Positions 53,486-63,559 of a DNA stretch of 64,000 nucleotides are shown piece after piece. The first letter of the stretch is position 1. The number at the start of each line of letters is the position of its first letter. The translations under genes and the position numbers were made by a program. The notes under the pieces were generated by a model. That model saw only the letters and a list, made by a program, of their open reading frames with translations. It had not been told where the DNA came from and did no database searches. The DNA is taken from positions 62,001 through 126,000 of the forward strand of contig CAWUSE010000008.1 in the NCBI GenBank assembly GCA_963925805.1. Reading direction: 5' to 3'. Origin of the DNA: UBA10347 sp905182135. GTDB taxonomy: Bacteria > Actinomycetota > Acidimicrobiia > Acidimicrobiales > UBA10347.

Positions 53486-55363
53486 ATGTTGAATCGCCTG
53501 CAGCGTGGAAGATCCCTTTTTTCACCCTTCGCTCGCTTTCCGCGTTCGACCAGCGACCAGGAGGAACGGGGAGCAATGATGATGCTCCTCGCTGGAAACA
53601 TCGTTGCACTCGTAGCGAGCGGCGCTGTGGCCCTCGACCTATCCGCCAGGATGAACTCAGCGCAGCATCTGCAAAACGCAGCCGATGCCGCATCGCTTGC
53701 CGGTGTCGTTGTCTGGGTTGACACCGCTGATGAAACGGCTACTCGCGCAAAGGTTGCCGAAATGACCGAACAGAACGGGGTCGACCGGCCCGACATCGTC
53801 GTCGACGTCACGTTCGTCGACTCGACGACTCGACGACTATCGCAGTCAACCTGACACAGGACAGCACAACCGGATTCCTTGCGATAGGACTACTTGGAGA
53901 CCTAAATCGCATAGCGACGGCATCTTTCGACAGATGCAGCGCCACCTGTGGCGGCACAATCCTCATTCCAGAACCCTTTCTGCCGATCGACGCCGCAGGT
54001 TCCGGTGACGGCTTCGTACCGTCGATCGTCGGCACGAAGCTCTATGGCGTCAACCACCACTCCGACACCATGGCATGTGTGGATCGAGTGACGCAGTCCA
54101 CATGTTTCGAAGATGGAAATCTGTTCAATGACATCAGCTACACAACCGACTGGACCTGAGCGAAGCCTTTGTCGAGGGAAAGATCTACTACCTGGGTCAA
54201 AGCGTCAGCGACATCAAACTGTTGTGCTGGGAGACCACGACAGACACATTGTGCCCATCGCAACAACTCGCGACGCTCGAAGGTATGAACTTCCGCGGTG
54301 GCGCCGTAATCGAGGCTGACGATCAGGTCTACGCCGTCACCGACGACCACCGGATGAACTGTTATCGCACGAGTGGATCACCCTGTCCGCTCTTCGAAGC
54401 CGGCGGGATTCCGACCGGACTCGGCAATCTGATTGCGCCGCTCACCAAGGCGAACGCCATCGGCAATATGGACCAGGTACTCGATATTGCGACTGGGCGA
54501 ATTACTACTCCATGATGGTCAAGGGTGGTGACGACAATGGCACCTACATCGACTGCTGGAACAGCCTGACAGAAAGCCCGTGCACGGACTTTCCTGCAAC
54601 GCAAGTCGACACCAGTCCCGACAAGAAGGGCGGCCGACTATTCCTCTATCACCTGCCACGCGCTGCAGAGACCGACGTATCAATTGCAACAGGTGTATGT
54701 GCGACCAACGATGGCGAGATCAACTGCTATGACTTCATCACCGGCGCCTACCGGAACTGGGGAGATCTGATCGAGAATGGTCTGGCCTCACCGGCCATCA
54801 ATGGTGGAACCCATATCAACCACCCTCCATCTAATCGGCTCGTACTCCAGGCCAAAGACCTAAACCTGTGCAGGGACTTCGACACCCAAACCAGCTGCGG
54901 ATCCGTCTACGCCGGTCTCCCCTTCAACGATTACGGCTTTGCTTATGAAGGCAACTGCATATTTGCCCTAGGGCACGAGTCGCTATTTCATTCCTTCGGT
55001 ATGACCGATCCAGAAATCGCGAATGCCTGCCCCGGCACGTCGTCAATGGCTCGGATCAACACGCGCGGCTGTGCTGGTGGCTTGACGTGGCCTCGAGTCA
55101 GTTTCGACTTCGAGTTCACACCATTCACCAACTTCACCGTGACGTTGAGAGATCCCAACGGCAACATAGTGATGGGACCTGTCGACATGACCGACCATCC
55201 CACTGGGCTACTTGACCTCTCTACCACTTCAACGATGCATGAATACTTGATCATCGAGACGGTCGCCGTAGTCCAGGACGGTCTAGCGACCAGCCCATGG
55301 GACGAGGATGTTCCGCCGGAAATATTCGTCGGACTCAACCGACTGCCGCACCTGGTCGGCTAA
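53486..55363 (+). pseudogene. Broken large surface protein with TadG-like N-terminus and Cys repeats
   Basis: The start (53486) has an EERGAMMMLLAGNIVALVASG membrane helix followed by QHLQNAADAASLAG, the signature of TadE/TadG-like pilus-assembly proteins. Three frameshifts, near 53835, 54150 and 54500, split the frame into four pieces that together make about 620 aa. The extracellular part has at least six repeats of a Cys-pair motif such as CVDRVTQSTC, CWETTTDTLC, CYRTSGSPC, CWNSLTESPC and CRDFDTQTSC, spaced about 40-60 residues. The last piece to 55363 is open and long. Decayed gene or sequencing indels. Confidence 0.6.
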
Positions 55364-55451
55364 TGCAAGCAGTCGTCAGGCGACAGTGACCAACCTTGCT
55401 GCTCCACACAAGCAAAAATACTGGAGGATCACGCGAGGGTCCCCGGTGGCC

Positions 55452-55756
55452 TTAGCTCCCTTCAAGGCCACGCCGAGCACACGTTTCAGACAACGACTGT
55501 GACGGCGGGATAAGGACCGCCACATAGTTCACGATGTTCGCTGTCTTGGGCTTCGTGTAGCTGCGTCGGCCGTCTCACCATCCATGCTCTCGGTGTAAGA
55601 GAGCGCCGTGCCCTTCCCGCTACAAACCGATGTGCGCTCGCGCTCACTGAGAGACTTACGTCTAACCAATGCAGGCGGGAAGCAGTAGTTTCCCTCGACG
55701 ATGACTATTCCCTCGCTCTCCGCGATTAATCGTCCACTAAATATTGCTGTTGTCAC
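55452..55756 (-). pseudogene. DUF427 protein relic
   Basis: The 75-aa frame from 55756 reads VIVEGNYCFPPALVRRKSLSERERTSVCSGKGTALSYTESMDGE, which matches DUF427 (family: VVEGNxYFPxxDV, CPWKGTASYY). After a frameshift near 55565 another frame continues YTKPKTANIVNYVAVL, the expected final part, and ends at 55452. Thus a whole domain is recognisable but split. The family WKGTA is changed to GKGTA. Confidence 0.6.
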
Positions 55757-55826
55757 AACGGAATCTGGCCCCGACGGTCACCTGCATGTTCCCTTGCTGT
55801 AGCGATCTACAAAGCATGCTGGCACT

Positions 55827-57020
55827 ATGAACGGTGTGAAACTCGCTATTTTAACGCGTGCCCCACGCAGCTACAGCACCCAACGTTTGCGCGCTGCAGC
55901 GATGGACCGCGGGGTCGACATCACCTTGTACGACACCCTGCGGTTCGCCATCGACTTAAGCCGGGATGATCCCAACGTGACCTATCGGGGTCGCGACATC
56001 GATGACGTCGACGCAATCTTGCCTCGTATCGGCGCGTCGATCACCTTCTACGGCATGGCCGTCGTGCGCCAGTTCCAGGCGATGGATGTGTACACGCCAA
56101 ACACCGCCGATGGCATCGCCAATAGTCGCGACAAGCTGCGGTCGATGCAGATCCTGTCTCGACACGAGATCGAGGTTCCATCGACCACCTTCGTCCGCGA
56201 ACGCAGTGACATCCGCTCCGCTATCGCTCGCGTCGGCGGCGCACCAGTCATTATCAAGACGCTCGAAGGCACCCAAGGCATCGGCGTAATCCTGGCGCCC
56301 GACCTCCGCGTTGCTGAAGCCGTTATCGAGACGCTGCAGAGCACCAACCAGAATGTGCTTATCCAACGATTCGTTTCCGAGAGCCGCGGCCGTGATATTC
56401 GTGCGATCGTCGTAGGCGACCGCGTCGTTGCATCAATGCGCCGAAGCGCCAGTGGCGATGAGTTCCGCTCGAACGTGCACCGCGGTGGAACAACCGAAGC
56501 TGTACATCTCGATCCCGAAACCAGCGAGGTCGCGCTTCGAGCGGCGCAGACCCTCGGACTCACTGTGTGCGGTGTCGACATGCTCGAAAGCAATGACGGC
56601 CCACTAGTCATGGAAGTGAATTCGTCACCAGGGCTTCAAGGCATCGAAGAAGCGACCGGCCTCGACGTCGCCGGCACCATCATCGACCACATCGTGTCAA
56701 ACGTAAACTTCCCCGACCTCGATGTGCGCCAGCGCCTAGGAGAAGCGACCGGTTATGGCGTTGCCGAGATCCACGTCGACCGCGGCGCCGCTATCGACGG
56801 TGTCACCCTGGCCGAGTCCGGTCTGCGTGACAGTGACATCACTGTATTGGTCATCGAAAACGACTTCGGTGTCGTACCCAACCCATCAAGCGAGTGGGTC
56901 CTGAACGCAGGCGACCGATTGTTGTGTTTCGGCCGACTCGACGAGATGCGTTCGCTAGCCCCTGCTCGACGTGCCCGTCGTGGTCGTATCCGCCCTCTAC
57001 CCGACGACCCGTTGCGCTAG
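55827..57020 (+). CDS. rimK: RimK-type ATP-grasp ligase with C-terminal TrkA-C domain
   Basis: A 397-aa fusion. Residues about 1-290 form a RimK-like ATP-grasp ligase: LAILTRAPRSYSTQRL, NTADGIANSRDKLRSMQIL, IKTLEGTQGIGVIL (glycine-rich ATP loop), IQRFVSESRGRDIRAIVVG and VMEVNSSPGLQGIEEATG (Mg-binding Glu-Asn). The last about 75 residues (from GVAEIHVDRGAAIDGVTLAESG to AGDRLLCFGRLDEMRSL) match the TrkA-C/RCK-C ligand-binding domain. RimK enzymes add glutamates to ribosomal protein S6 or to other acceptors; the target here is unknown. The fused domain suggests control by a small ligand (inference). Confidence 0.82.
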   Translation: MNGVKLAILTRAPRSYSTQRLRAAAMDRGVDITLYDTLRFAIDLSRDDPNVTYRGRDIDDVDAILPRIGASITFYGMAVVRQFQAMDVYTPNTADGIANSRDKLRSMQILSRHEIEVPSTTFVRERSDIRSAIARVGGAPVIIKTLEGTQGIGVILAPDLRVAEAVIETLQSTNQNVLIQRFVSESRGRDIRAIVVGDRVVASMRRSASGDEFRSNVHRGGTTEAVHLDPETSEVALRAAQTLGLTVCGVDMLESNDGPLVMEVNSSPGLQGIEEATGLDVAGTIIDHIVSNVNFPDLDVRQRLGEATGYGVAEIHVDRGAAIDGVTLAESGLRDSDITVLVIENDFGVVPNPSSEWVLNAGDRLLCFGRLDEMRSLAPARRARRGRIRPLPDDPLR

Positions 57021-57055
57021 CTCGCCACGTCTCGATCTAAGCTCTCTCTGCACCA

Positions 57056-58204
57056 ATGACCAAGAAAAAATCAACGGCCATGACCGCTTCCTCCGACGCC
57101 CTTGGCGCCAAGCCAGAGCGGGCTGTCCCACCGTCAAAAAAGATCGCAGCGGCCCCCGGGCACGACGTAGTCAACACGAAGAAGCGCAGCCCTAAGGTCA
57201 CGCGGGCACCGTTCGAGATTGCTGGACAGCGGGTGACCGCTGGCAAGCGCATGCGGATTGAATTACCTATTGGCAACCTGATGAGCGGCACACCTGTTGC
57301 GTTGCCACTCATCGTCGTGCACGGGAAAAAGGACGGACCAGTCGTTTGGCTGAGCGCTGCCATCCACGGTGACGAAATATGTGGGGTCGAGATCATCCGC
57401 CAGGTCCTCGATGCGATCAGCGCTCCTGCACTTGCAGGCACCGTCATCGCGGCTCCCGTGGTTAATGTGCACGGCTTTAACACCAACGACCGATACCTCC
57501 CCGATGGACGGGACCTAAACCGAAGCTTCCCCGGCTCTCCACGCGGGTCCCTCGCCTCCCGTATCGCATATTTGTTCATGAAAGAGATCGTCAAACGATC
57601 CGATGTCGGCATCGATCTCCATACCGGCGCCGACCTGCGCACAAACTTGCCGCAGATCCGATGCGATGTCGACCACGGCCCAACGCTGGAACTCGCAGAT
57701 ATTTTCGGTGCGCCGATCGTAATCGATGCCCGTTTACGTGATGGCTCGCTCCGCCAAGCGACGGTCGAAGCCGGCAAGATCATGCTGCTTTTCGAAGGCG
57801 GCGAAGCAAGCCGATTCGACCCTGCGGCGATCGCTACAGGCACCGCAGGGGTGCTTCGCACTCTGAACCATCTCGGCGTCACAGATTTCGACGCACCCAT
57901 TGGACAGCGTTCGTTGTATTCACGCTCGACGAGCTGGAGCCGAGCATCAAACAGCGGGATCGTGCATCTCGATGCACACCTTGGCGAGCTCGTCAGCGCG
58001 AAGCAGCAGCTCGCCACGGTCTATGACCCTTTCGGCAAGGTCCTCGGCAAGATCAAGTCCAAGTACGACGGAATCGTTATCGGCCATACTCAGGCACCAT
58101 TGGTCAACCGTGGCGACGCTATCTCACACGTTGCGCGCATCATGTCCGAGGCGCCAAATGCCAGCTGGGGCGTTCCCGGCGCCGTCGATACCGAAGAGCG
58201 CTAA
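57056..58204 (+). CDS. Succinylglutamate desuccinylase/aspartoacylase-family zinc hydrolase
   Basis: A 382-aa M14-like (AstE/AspA) metallohydrolase. After a Lys-rich N-terminus, the zinc motif HGDEICGVE lies near residue 103, followed by PDGRDLNRSFPGSPRGSLASRIAYLF, GIDLHTGADLRTNLPQI (third zinc His) and LLFEGGEASRFD (catalytic Glu). Family members hydrolyse N-acyl amino acids. It lies 35 bases after the RimK-TrkA_C gene, a pairing recurring in other bacteria where this hydrolase is thought to trim or counter the ligase product. Confidence 0.85.
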   Translation: MTKKKSTAMTASSDALGAKPERAVPPSKKIAAAPGHDVVNTKKRSPKVTRAPFEIAGQRVTAGKRMRIELPIGNLMSGTPVALPLIVVHGKKDGPVVWLSAAIHGDEICGVEIIRQVLDAISAPALAGTVIAAPVVNVHGFNTNDRYLPDGRDLNRSFPGSPRGSLASRIAYLFMKEIVKRSDVGIDLHTGADLRTNLPQIRCDVDHGPTLELADIFGAPIVIDARLRDGSLRQATVEAGKIMLLFEGGEASRFDPAAIATGTAGVLRTLNHLGVTDFDAPIGQRSLYSRSTSWSRASNSGIVHLDAHLGELVSAKQQLATVYDPFGKVLGKIKSKYDGIVIGHTQAPLVNRGDAISHVARIMSEAPNASWGVPGAVDTEER

Positions 58205-58241
58205 TTTCGACCGCCCTGGCAAGGTCGTCGACTACGGTCGG

Positions 58242-58502
58242 GTGATTTTGGGCCGGTTCGCCAAGACCCCAGCTTCGGTTACTGCCACAGCGTCGCTACA
58301 GGGCGTGCACAACAACGCTCTATTGGCCGAACTTCGCCGCAACCCAGACGACACCGCGGCCCCGCACATTCCAGGCATCATCGAAGAGCCCAACACAAAA
58401 CAACTGCTGGGAACGGCACAAACTCAAACACCTCTGCTGAGCAAGGCGTTACCCGCGAAGCCGATCATGGGGACTCGGGAGCCCCTCGGGCCACAGCCTT
58501 AA
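58242..58502 (+). CDS. Small unknown protein ORF
   Basis: A GTG-started 86-aa frame (ILGRFAKTPASVTATASLQ, then PGIIEEPNTKQLLGTAQTQ and ALPAKPIMGTREPLGPQP) lies between the zinc hydrolase and the PEP-type gene. I do not recognise it. The frame continues upstream through the hydrolase gene as noise, so the N-terminus is uncertain and it may be the tail of a lost gene. Confidence 0.35.
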   Translation: MILGRFAKTPASVTATASLQGVHNNALLAELRRNPDDTAAPHIPGIIEEPNTKQLLGTAQTQTPLLSKALPAKPIMGTREPLGPQP

Positions 58503-58605
58503 CCGCTGCCAACCGGGCCTTAACCGAGTAGAACGGGTTTGGTGAGTCGTAGTACCTTCGATGCCGCACCAAAGAACGAATCACACTCCTGCGAAAGGTT
58601 GTACC

Positions 58606-60348
58606 GTGCAAGAACGCTGGATCACCGACTGGCCTGTTAGCGAACGTTGGACCCACTACACCCGCGCCAACGCCGGTGAAGTCTTGCCTAACCCAGCGAG
58701 CCCACTCGGACAACAATTCAGCTGGGAAAAGGGCATGATCCCCGGTTGGCGCGATGCCTATATCGAATCCGGCAATTACAGCCTGGACGAGTTCGATGCC
58801 GACCGGGCTGAAGTTGTTGGATTCTTCGGTGGCTATTTATTTATCAACCTTTCCAACGTCCGCATGCAAGGGGTTCGTAGCCCTGCCATCACCATCGAGC
58901 AACTCGACCTGGCGTTCTTCGGTGACCGCCTCGACGTACCTGCCTACATTGCTCACCCCGACGATGACCGGCCTGACCTTATGGAAAAGGCCCTTCGGCA
59001 CATCGGTTGGATGCTCACCGCGCAGGACTACCCAGAAATTGATGCGTTCAAGCAACAGACCATCACCTTGCGCTGTGGGCGCCCTGACCTGTCGATGCTG
59101 ACTGACGACGAACTGGTTGCCCGTGCCCGCATGACACAGCCCCTGTTGCAAACCGGCTTCCATCACCACGGCGTCGCCTCAAGTGCATCCGGCGTGGCAC
59201 CCGGCATCCTCTACGCCATTGGCGACGCAATTGACGACCCGACTATGCCCATGGTGCTGTGCTCAGGCATCGGCAACGTCGATTCCGCTGAGCCGAGTTA
59301 TCGCATGTGGGAACTCTCACGCCAGGTGCGCGCCAGTCGGATCCTTACAACCGTGTTCAATGCAGGCGTAGATGGGCTACTCGACCGGCTGAAGTCAGAA
59401 GCCAGCGCCGACGCAGCCGAGTTCCTTGCAGCCTGGGATCAGTTCATTATTGACTTCGGTAGCCGCGGACCTAGCGAGTGGGAAATGGCCTCGCCCACCT
59501 GGGAGACAGAACCAGAACTTGCGCTGGCTGCGCTGAATCAGACCCGGTGGCAAACCGACGTTGAGTCGCCCGCGAACCGGAACCAAACAAAAGTCATTGA
59601 GCGCACCACCAAGATCGCTGAAGTCCGAGCCGCGGTCGCTGCGCTCGGTAACGACGGACTCAATGCCCAACTCGAGGTCGCCATCGTTGCGACCAATCAA
59701 CTCGCCTTCCGCGAGCGCACAAAGACCAATCTGGTTCGTGTCGTTCATGAGGGCCGCATGGTATTTCGAGAGCTCGGGCGTCGCCATGGCCTAGCTGGCA
59801 ACCTCAACCATGTCGAACATGTGTTTATGTTGCTCGACGACGAGGTCGAATCGTTCGTGAAGAACCCAACCTTTATGACAACTACCCTTGCTGGCCGCTA
59901 CGAACAATGGCACGAGTTATGGGATCTGGAACCACCGTTTATCATCACTGACGGCAATGTCCCGCCGCTGCCACAGTGGCCCCGAAAGGGCCAAGCGATC
60001 GTCGAATCGGTAGCCACCGGCGACATTCTCCAGGGAATACCCGGCTGCCCTGGCGTAGTTCAAGGCATCGCCCGAGTGATCCTGGACCCACGTGACCCTA
60101 TGGCGCTCGAACCGGGCGACATCATGATTGCGCCGGTCCTCGACCCGGCATGGACTCCCCTATTCATGACTGCGGGTGGTGTCATCGTCAACGTTGGCGG
60201 CCAAATCAGCCACGCAATCATCGTCAGTCGAGAATTGGGGCTTCCTTGTGTGGTGTCTGTCGAACACGCCACCGACCAGATACCCAACGGAGCCACCATC
60301 GAAGTCAACGGCGCCACCGGAAAAATCACGATCATCGAGTTGCCGTAA
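58606..60348 (+). CDS. PEP-utilising-enzyme swivelling-domain protein
   Basis: A 580-aa protein whose last about 100 residues (GIPGCPGVVQGIARVIL to the end) match the PEP-utiliser mobile (phosphohistidine) domain, with the His in GGQISHAIIVSRELGLPCVV. The middle resembles the linker region of PpsA/rifampicin phosphotransferase-like enzymes. The ATP-grasp (PPDK_N) domain is absent and the N-terminus (LPNPASPLGQQFSWE) matches the start of the central part, so it may need a separate kinase-like partner. GTG 58606 has a GAAAGG ribosome-binding site; an earlier ATG at 58561 would add 15 residues. Confidence 0.8.
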   Translation: MQERWITDWPVSERWTHYTRANAGEVLPNPASPLGQQFSWEKGMIPGWRDAYIESGNYSLDEFDADRAEVVGFFGGYLFINLSNVRMQGVRSPAITIEQLDLAFFGDRLDVPAYIAHPDDDRPDLMEKALRHIGWMLTAQDYPEIDAFKQQTITLRCGRPDLSMLTDDELVARARMTQPLLQTGFHHHGVASSASGVAPGILYAIGDAIDDPTMPMVLCSGIGNVDSAEPSYRMWELSRQVRASRILTTVFNAGVDGLLDRLKSEASADAAEFLAAWDQFIIDFGSRGPSEWEMASPTWETEPELALAALNQTRWQTDVESPANRNQTKVIERTTKIAEVRAAVAALGNDGLNAQLEVAIVATNQLAFRERTKTNLVRVVHEGRMVFRELGRRHGLAGNLNHVEHVFMLLDDEVESFVKNPTFMTTTLAGRYEQWHELWDLEPPFIITDGNVPPLPQWPRKGQAIVESVATGDILQGIPGCPGVVQGIARVILDPRDPMALEPGDIMIAPVLDPAWTPLFMTAGGVIVNVGGQISHAIIVSRELGLPCVVSVEHATDQIPNGATIEVNGATGKITIIELP

Positions 60349-60518
60349 CACGACCGTTTCGCTTCAACATCCAAGCATTCAATGCCAGATCAGCGCAGGA
60401 ATGGACCGACGCCGCCAGTGCCGCTGAGGACCTGGGCTACTTGTACGTGCATCTCGCCGACCACTACATGGGCCAGGAGTTGCCCAAGAAACCGCATTGC
60501 ATCCTGTGCAAGATCTAG
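60345..60518 (+). pseudogene. N-terminal fragment of an LLM-class oxidoreductase
   Basis: RPFRFNIQAFNARSAQEWTDAASAAEDLGYLYVHLADHYMG matches the first strand and helix of luciferase-family F420 oxidoreductases, then the frame ends at 60518. Nothing similar follows, so only about 55 residues of about 300 remain. The fragment begins at the stop of the PEP-type gene. The next 218 bases to 60736 show no gene. Confidence 0.55.
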
Positions 60519-60736
60519 CCGCAATCCCAGCGATGAGGGCGGCAACTACCACCATCCAGTGGTCTTAGAGAAGTCTCTAGTAACGACCGAGAAGGCAAGA
60601 TTTGCTCAGTCGGTAGGGGGTCCAGCAACGAAAAAATGGTGCCGCCTGTACTAGCCAAACTCACGGGACAGTAATACAACTCGCCTTCGGCAGTTCCAAG
60701 GAACGTGCTTCGTTCCACCATTTGCAGCGTCAGGAC

Positions 60737-61609
60737 TCAGCGAGGCGGCCGGGGGATGAGGACTGGGACATCCTTCAGATACTTCTGGTAGTCGGGGTCG
60801 CCGCCCCAGCGCTTCTGACCGCGGCGTTCGAGCGCCGGCAAGCCCGAAACTTTGGTCAGCAACAAAATGACGAATAACGGAGAAACGAGCGCAACGAATT
60901 CGCGCCCATCAAACGCGGGCAGTGCAATAAGCGCCATGCCGACCCATAGCGTGATCTCGCCGAAGTAGTTGGGATGGCGTGACCATGCCCAGATCCCCGT
61001 CGAGATAAACCGGCCATGGTTGGCAGGATCCTTCTTGAAAGTAGCCTTCTCTCCGTCGGCTCGTACCTCGATCGCAAAACCGACAATCCACACGATCAAA
61101 CCAATCACGGTCAGCACCCCAAAGGGGGCTTCGTCGACCGAAGTGATCGCGGTCCACGCGGCCAACGCGGTAAACGACACCCATACGGCCTGCAGTGTCC
61201 AGGTTTCAAATAGCCGAACCGGATCGGCCCGTATCCTGTCGAAGCGGCTATCGACACCACCGTCGTTCTGAATTCGTTTGAACAGGAACGTTCCCAGGCG
61301 GCCGGCCCAAACGAAGACAAGCCCCGCCATGATGAACGACGTCGCCTTGTTGTTCGGCCCCAAGATCAGCGCCAAAATCGTGACCGATATGTATGTCAGA
61401 CTGCCGGCCAGATCGAAGAAGCGCTCGGTCTTCCTGATCAGCGACGGGATGAACACGATCCAATTCACCGCAAACGCAACGATCAAACACCACACAACAG
61501 CGGGCAGTCCTGCTCGCTCCACGCTGTCGGCGCTAACGATCCATGCCAGAAGCGCAGTGACGGCAACACTAATGGTCGACGAGAGAACCGCAACTCTATT
61601 TCTGCTCAT
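60737..61609 (-). CDS. DUF1295 family membrane protein (steroid 5-alpha-reductase-like)
   Basis: A 290-aa integral membrane protein. The C-terminal half has RRLG-like WAGRLGTFLFKRIQNDGGVDSRFDRIR, then KKDPANHGRFISTGIWAWSRHPNYFGEITLWVGMALIAL and GDPDYQKYLKDVPVLIP, all typical of DUF1295/steroid 5-alpha reductase-like proteins. About seven hydrophobic segments are visible. Substrate unknown; probable lipid or sterol-like enzyme. Confidence 0.88.
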   Translation of the reverse strand: MSRNRVAVLSSTISVAVTALLAWIVSADSVERAGLPAVVWCLIVAFAVNWIVFIPSLIRKTERFFDLAGSLTYISVTILALILGPNNKATSFIMAGLVFVWAGRLGTFLFKRIQNDGGVDSRFDRIRADPVRLFETWTLQAVWVSFTALAAWTAITSVDEAPFGVLTVIGLIVWIVGFAIEVRADGEKATFKKDPANHGRFISTGIWAWSRHPNYFGEITLWVGMALIALPAFDGREFVALVSPLFVILLLTKVSGLPALERRGQKRWGGDPDYQKYLKDVPVLIPRPPR

Positions 61610-62287
61610 ATTTGACAGTGTGTCGCGGTCTGCTGTGCGATACCGAATCCTTCCGACAATAAGAACCGTCTAATCCATGCCAGCAACGCCGTTGCCCCTT
61701 TGTGTCACTATTGGGATGGATCAAATGGTTACGGCTCGAGCCAGTAGCCAGCGCCGTAGTTGGACCAATCACCCACGGCCATTTACTTAGCGTGTGACCG
61801 ACACGATCTGGCCCGGGGCTACTAAAACATCTCATTCACCGTCAAAGGCCAAGACACCGGGTCCTCCCATCGTCACCGCTGGACCCAGGCAAAGGCGCTC
61901 AAACGACGAGATCTCGACATCGCTCAGTCATGGAGATCAGCCAACCCAACGAATAGGTGGTCAACAACACACGATTTGAGCGTTTGAACACGTCTGAAAT
62001 ATGAGCGCGTCTACTATCTGTACCACCACACCCGCGACGTAAACCTCACAGGACAAACATCAGTTATGAAGGTCGGCATCAACCTGCCAGCACGGTTCTC
62101 ATTCGCGAGAACTGAGACGATGCTGTCGCTCTATGGGCAGCTGGGACCACACTCGGACCGGAGACCTGACCGCCTTCTTGGCATATCGCATCCGGCGCCA
62201 CGAACCGACACACCGTTATCTGCCACGGCCCGCAACGGTGGCCTTCCGCAGTTCATGTCCGCACTCAGCGGCCTGTAGGCGATCTTC
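61610..62287. other. Gene-free interval
   Basis: 678 bases between the DUF1295 and MFS genes. A short plus-strand frame at 62066-62278 begins MKVGINLPARF and then loses any pattern, so I do not call it. No tRNA, inverted repeat or conserved motif is evident. Likely eroded DNA including two divergent promoters. Confidence 0.45.
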
Positions 62288-63496
62288 ATGAACGCATCCC
62301 AAGGCAGGCGGCAACTCGCTGACCCCACAAGTCGTAGACCGTTGCGTAACTTTGTGCTCATATCGACCATGGTGTCGACGGCCTACCTGATCTTCATCGT
62401 GTCGGTGCTGGCTAGCACCTTCATCGATGAGTTCAACCTGAGCCGATTCGAACTGGGTTTAATAGGGTCGTTGAACACCGCCGTCGGTGCAATCACTGCA
62501 CCAGCGACGGGCAGGTTGACCGACCGCATCGGTCCTCGATTATCAAGTGTGACAGCGCAACTAATCGCTGCGTTTGGCCTGGCACTGGTCGCTCTGTCGC
62601 AGTCCGTCCTGATGCTGGTCATTGCAGCATGCATCCTGGGCATTCCCCAGGGTTGGGGTAATCCAGCGACCAATGCGCTAATCGCCGAACGAGTCGAACC
62701 CGGACGCCGAGGCACTATCACTGGCGTTAAACAAAGCGGCGTCACGCTCGGTGTTTTTCTGGCTGGACTCACCCTGCCTGGCTTGGCTGAAGCTGTGGGC
62801 TGGCGATGGGCAGTCGGCTCCTACGCCGCTATCTTCGCCGTCGTCGGCCTCGTTCCCTTGCTCCTTCCCGCCAAGATCGCTCCGTTCGCCAACACTGACG
62901 CTTCTACCGCCGATGTCGAGTCCAAGCCATACGACATGCGCGCCGTGAGGCTGATTGCGCTGTACGCGTTTCTTATGGGCACATCCGGCGGTGCAATCAG
63001 TCGCTTCCTGGCCCTCTTCGCCGAAGAAGAGGCGGGCATGTCAAATACCGCCGCTGGGATCGTCGTGGCGCTCACGGGTTTGGGTGGCATGGCCGCTCGT
63101 ATCGGCGCTGGGAAGCTTGCCGAGAAGCGAATCGCACCACTCAAGCTGCTCTCGGTACTAGCCATCATCGGAACCAGCGTCTCTGCATTACTCCTCATCA
63201 CGCTCGATGTCGGCGCCTGGGTGCTCTGGCCGGTCGCTGCACTATTTGCCGTAGGTCATACCGCGTGGAACGCGGTCGCCATGCTGGCCATCATCATCGG
63301 TGTACCAAAGGCACAGGCCGGACGGGCGTCAGGTGCAGTGATGGTCGGCTTCCTTGGAGGACTTGCCGTAGGTGCCCCACTTGCCGGACTCTCCATTGAC
63401 GCGACGGGAAGCTATCAATCCGTGTGGATCGCCACACTGGTGCTCGCTGCCTGCGCCGCGTTAGTCGCCCAGTTCGCTCAACGGACGTCCTCCTAG
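62288..63496 (+). CDS. MFS transporter
   Basis: A 402-aa major facilitator with 12 hydrophobic segments. The helix 2-3 loop is ATGRLTDRIGPRLSS, and helix 4-5 has IPQGWGNPATNALIAERVEPGRRGTITGVKQSGVTLGVFLAG. It resembles CynX/NNP-like or YfcJ-like general MFS. Substrate unknown. ATG at 62288 precedes MNASQGRRQ; no partner genes are evident. Confidence 0.85.
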   Translation: MNASQGRRQLADPTSRRPLRNFVLISTMVSTAYLIFIVSVLASTFIDEFNLSRFELGLIGSLNTAVGAITAPATGRLTDRIGPRLSSVTAQLIAAFGLALVALSQSVLMLVIAACILGIPQGWGNPATNALIAERVEPGRRGTITGVKQSGVTLGVFLAGLTLPGLAEAVGWRWAVGSYAAIFAVVGLVPLLLPAKIAPFANTDASTADVESKPYDMRAVRLIALYAFLMGTSGGAISRFLALFAEEEAGMSNTAAGIVVALTGLGGMAARIGAGKLAEKRIAPLKLLSVLAIIGTSVSALLLITLDVGAWVLWPVAALFAVGHTAWNAVAMLAIIIGVPKAQAGRASGAVMVGFLGGLAVGAPLAGLSIDATGSYQSVWIATLVLAACAALVAQFAQRTSS

Positions 63497-63559
63497 ACGC
63501 TGCGCTCCGCCGAACCGTTGGCAGCCAATACACTAAATCGAGCCAACGAAAGAGATCAC

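Noticed and set aside
62066..62278. 70-aa plus-strand frame beginning MKVGINLP
   Set aside because: Only the first eight residues look like an LLM-type start; the rest has no pattern and it ends soon after.
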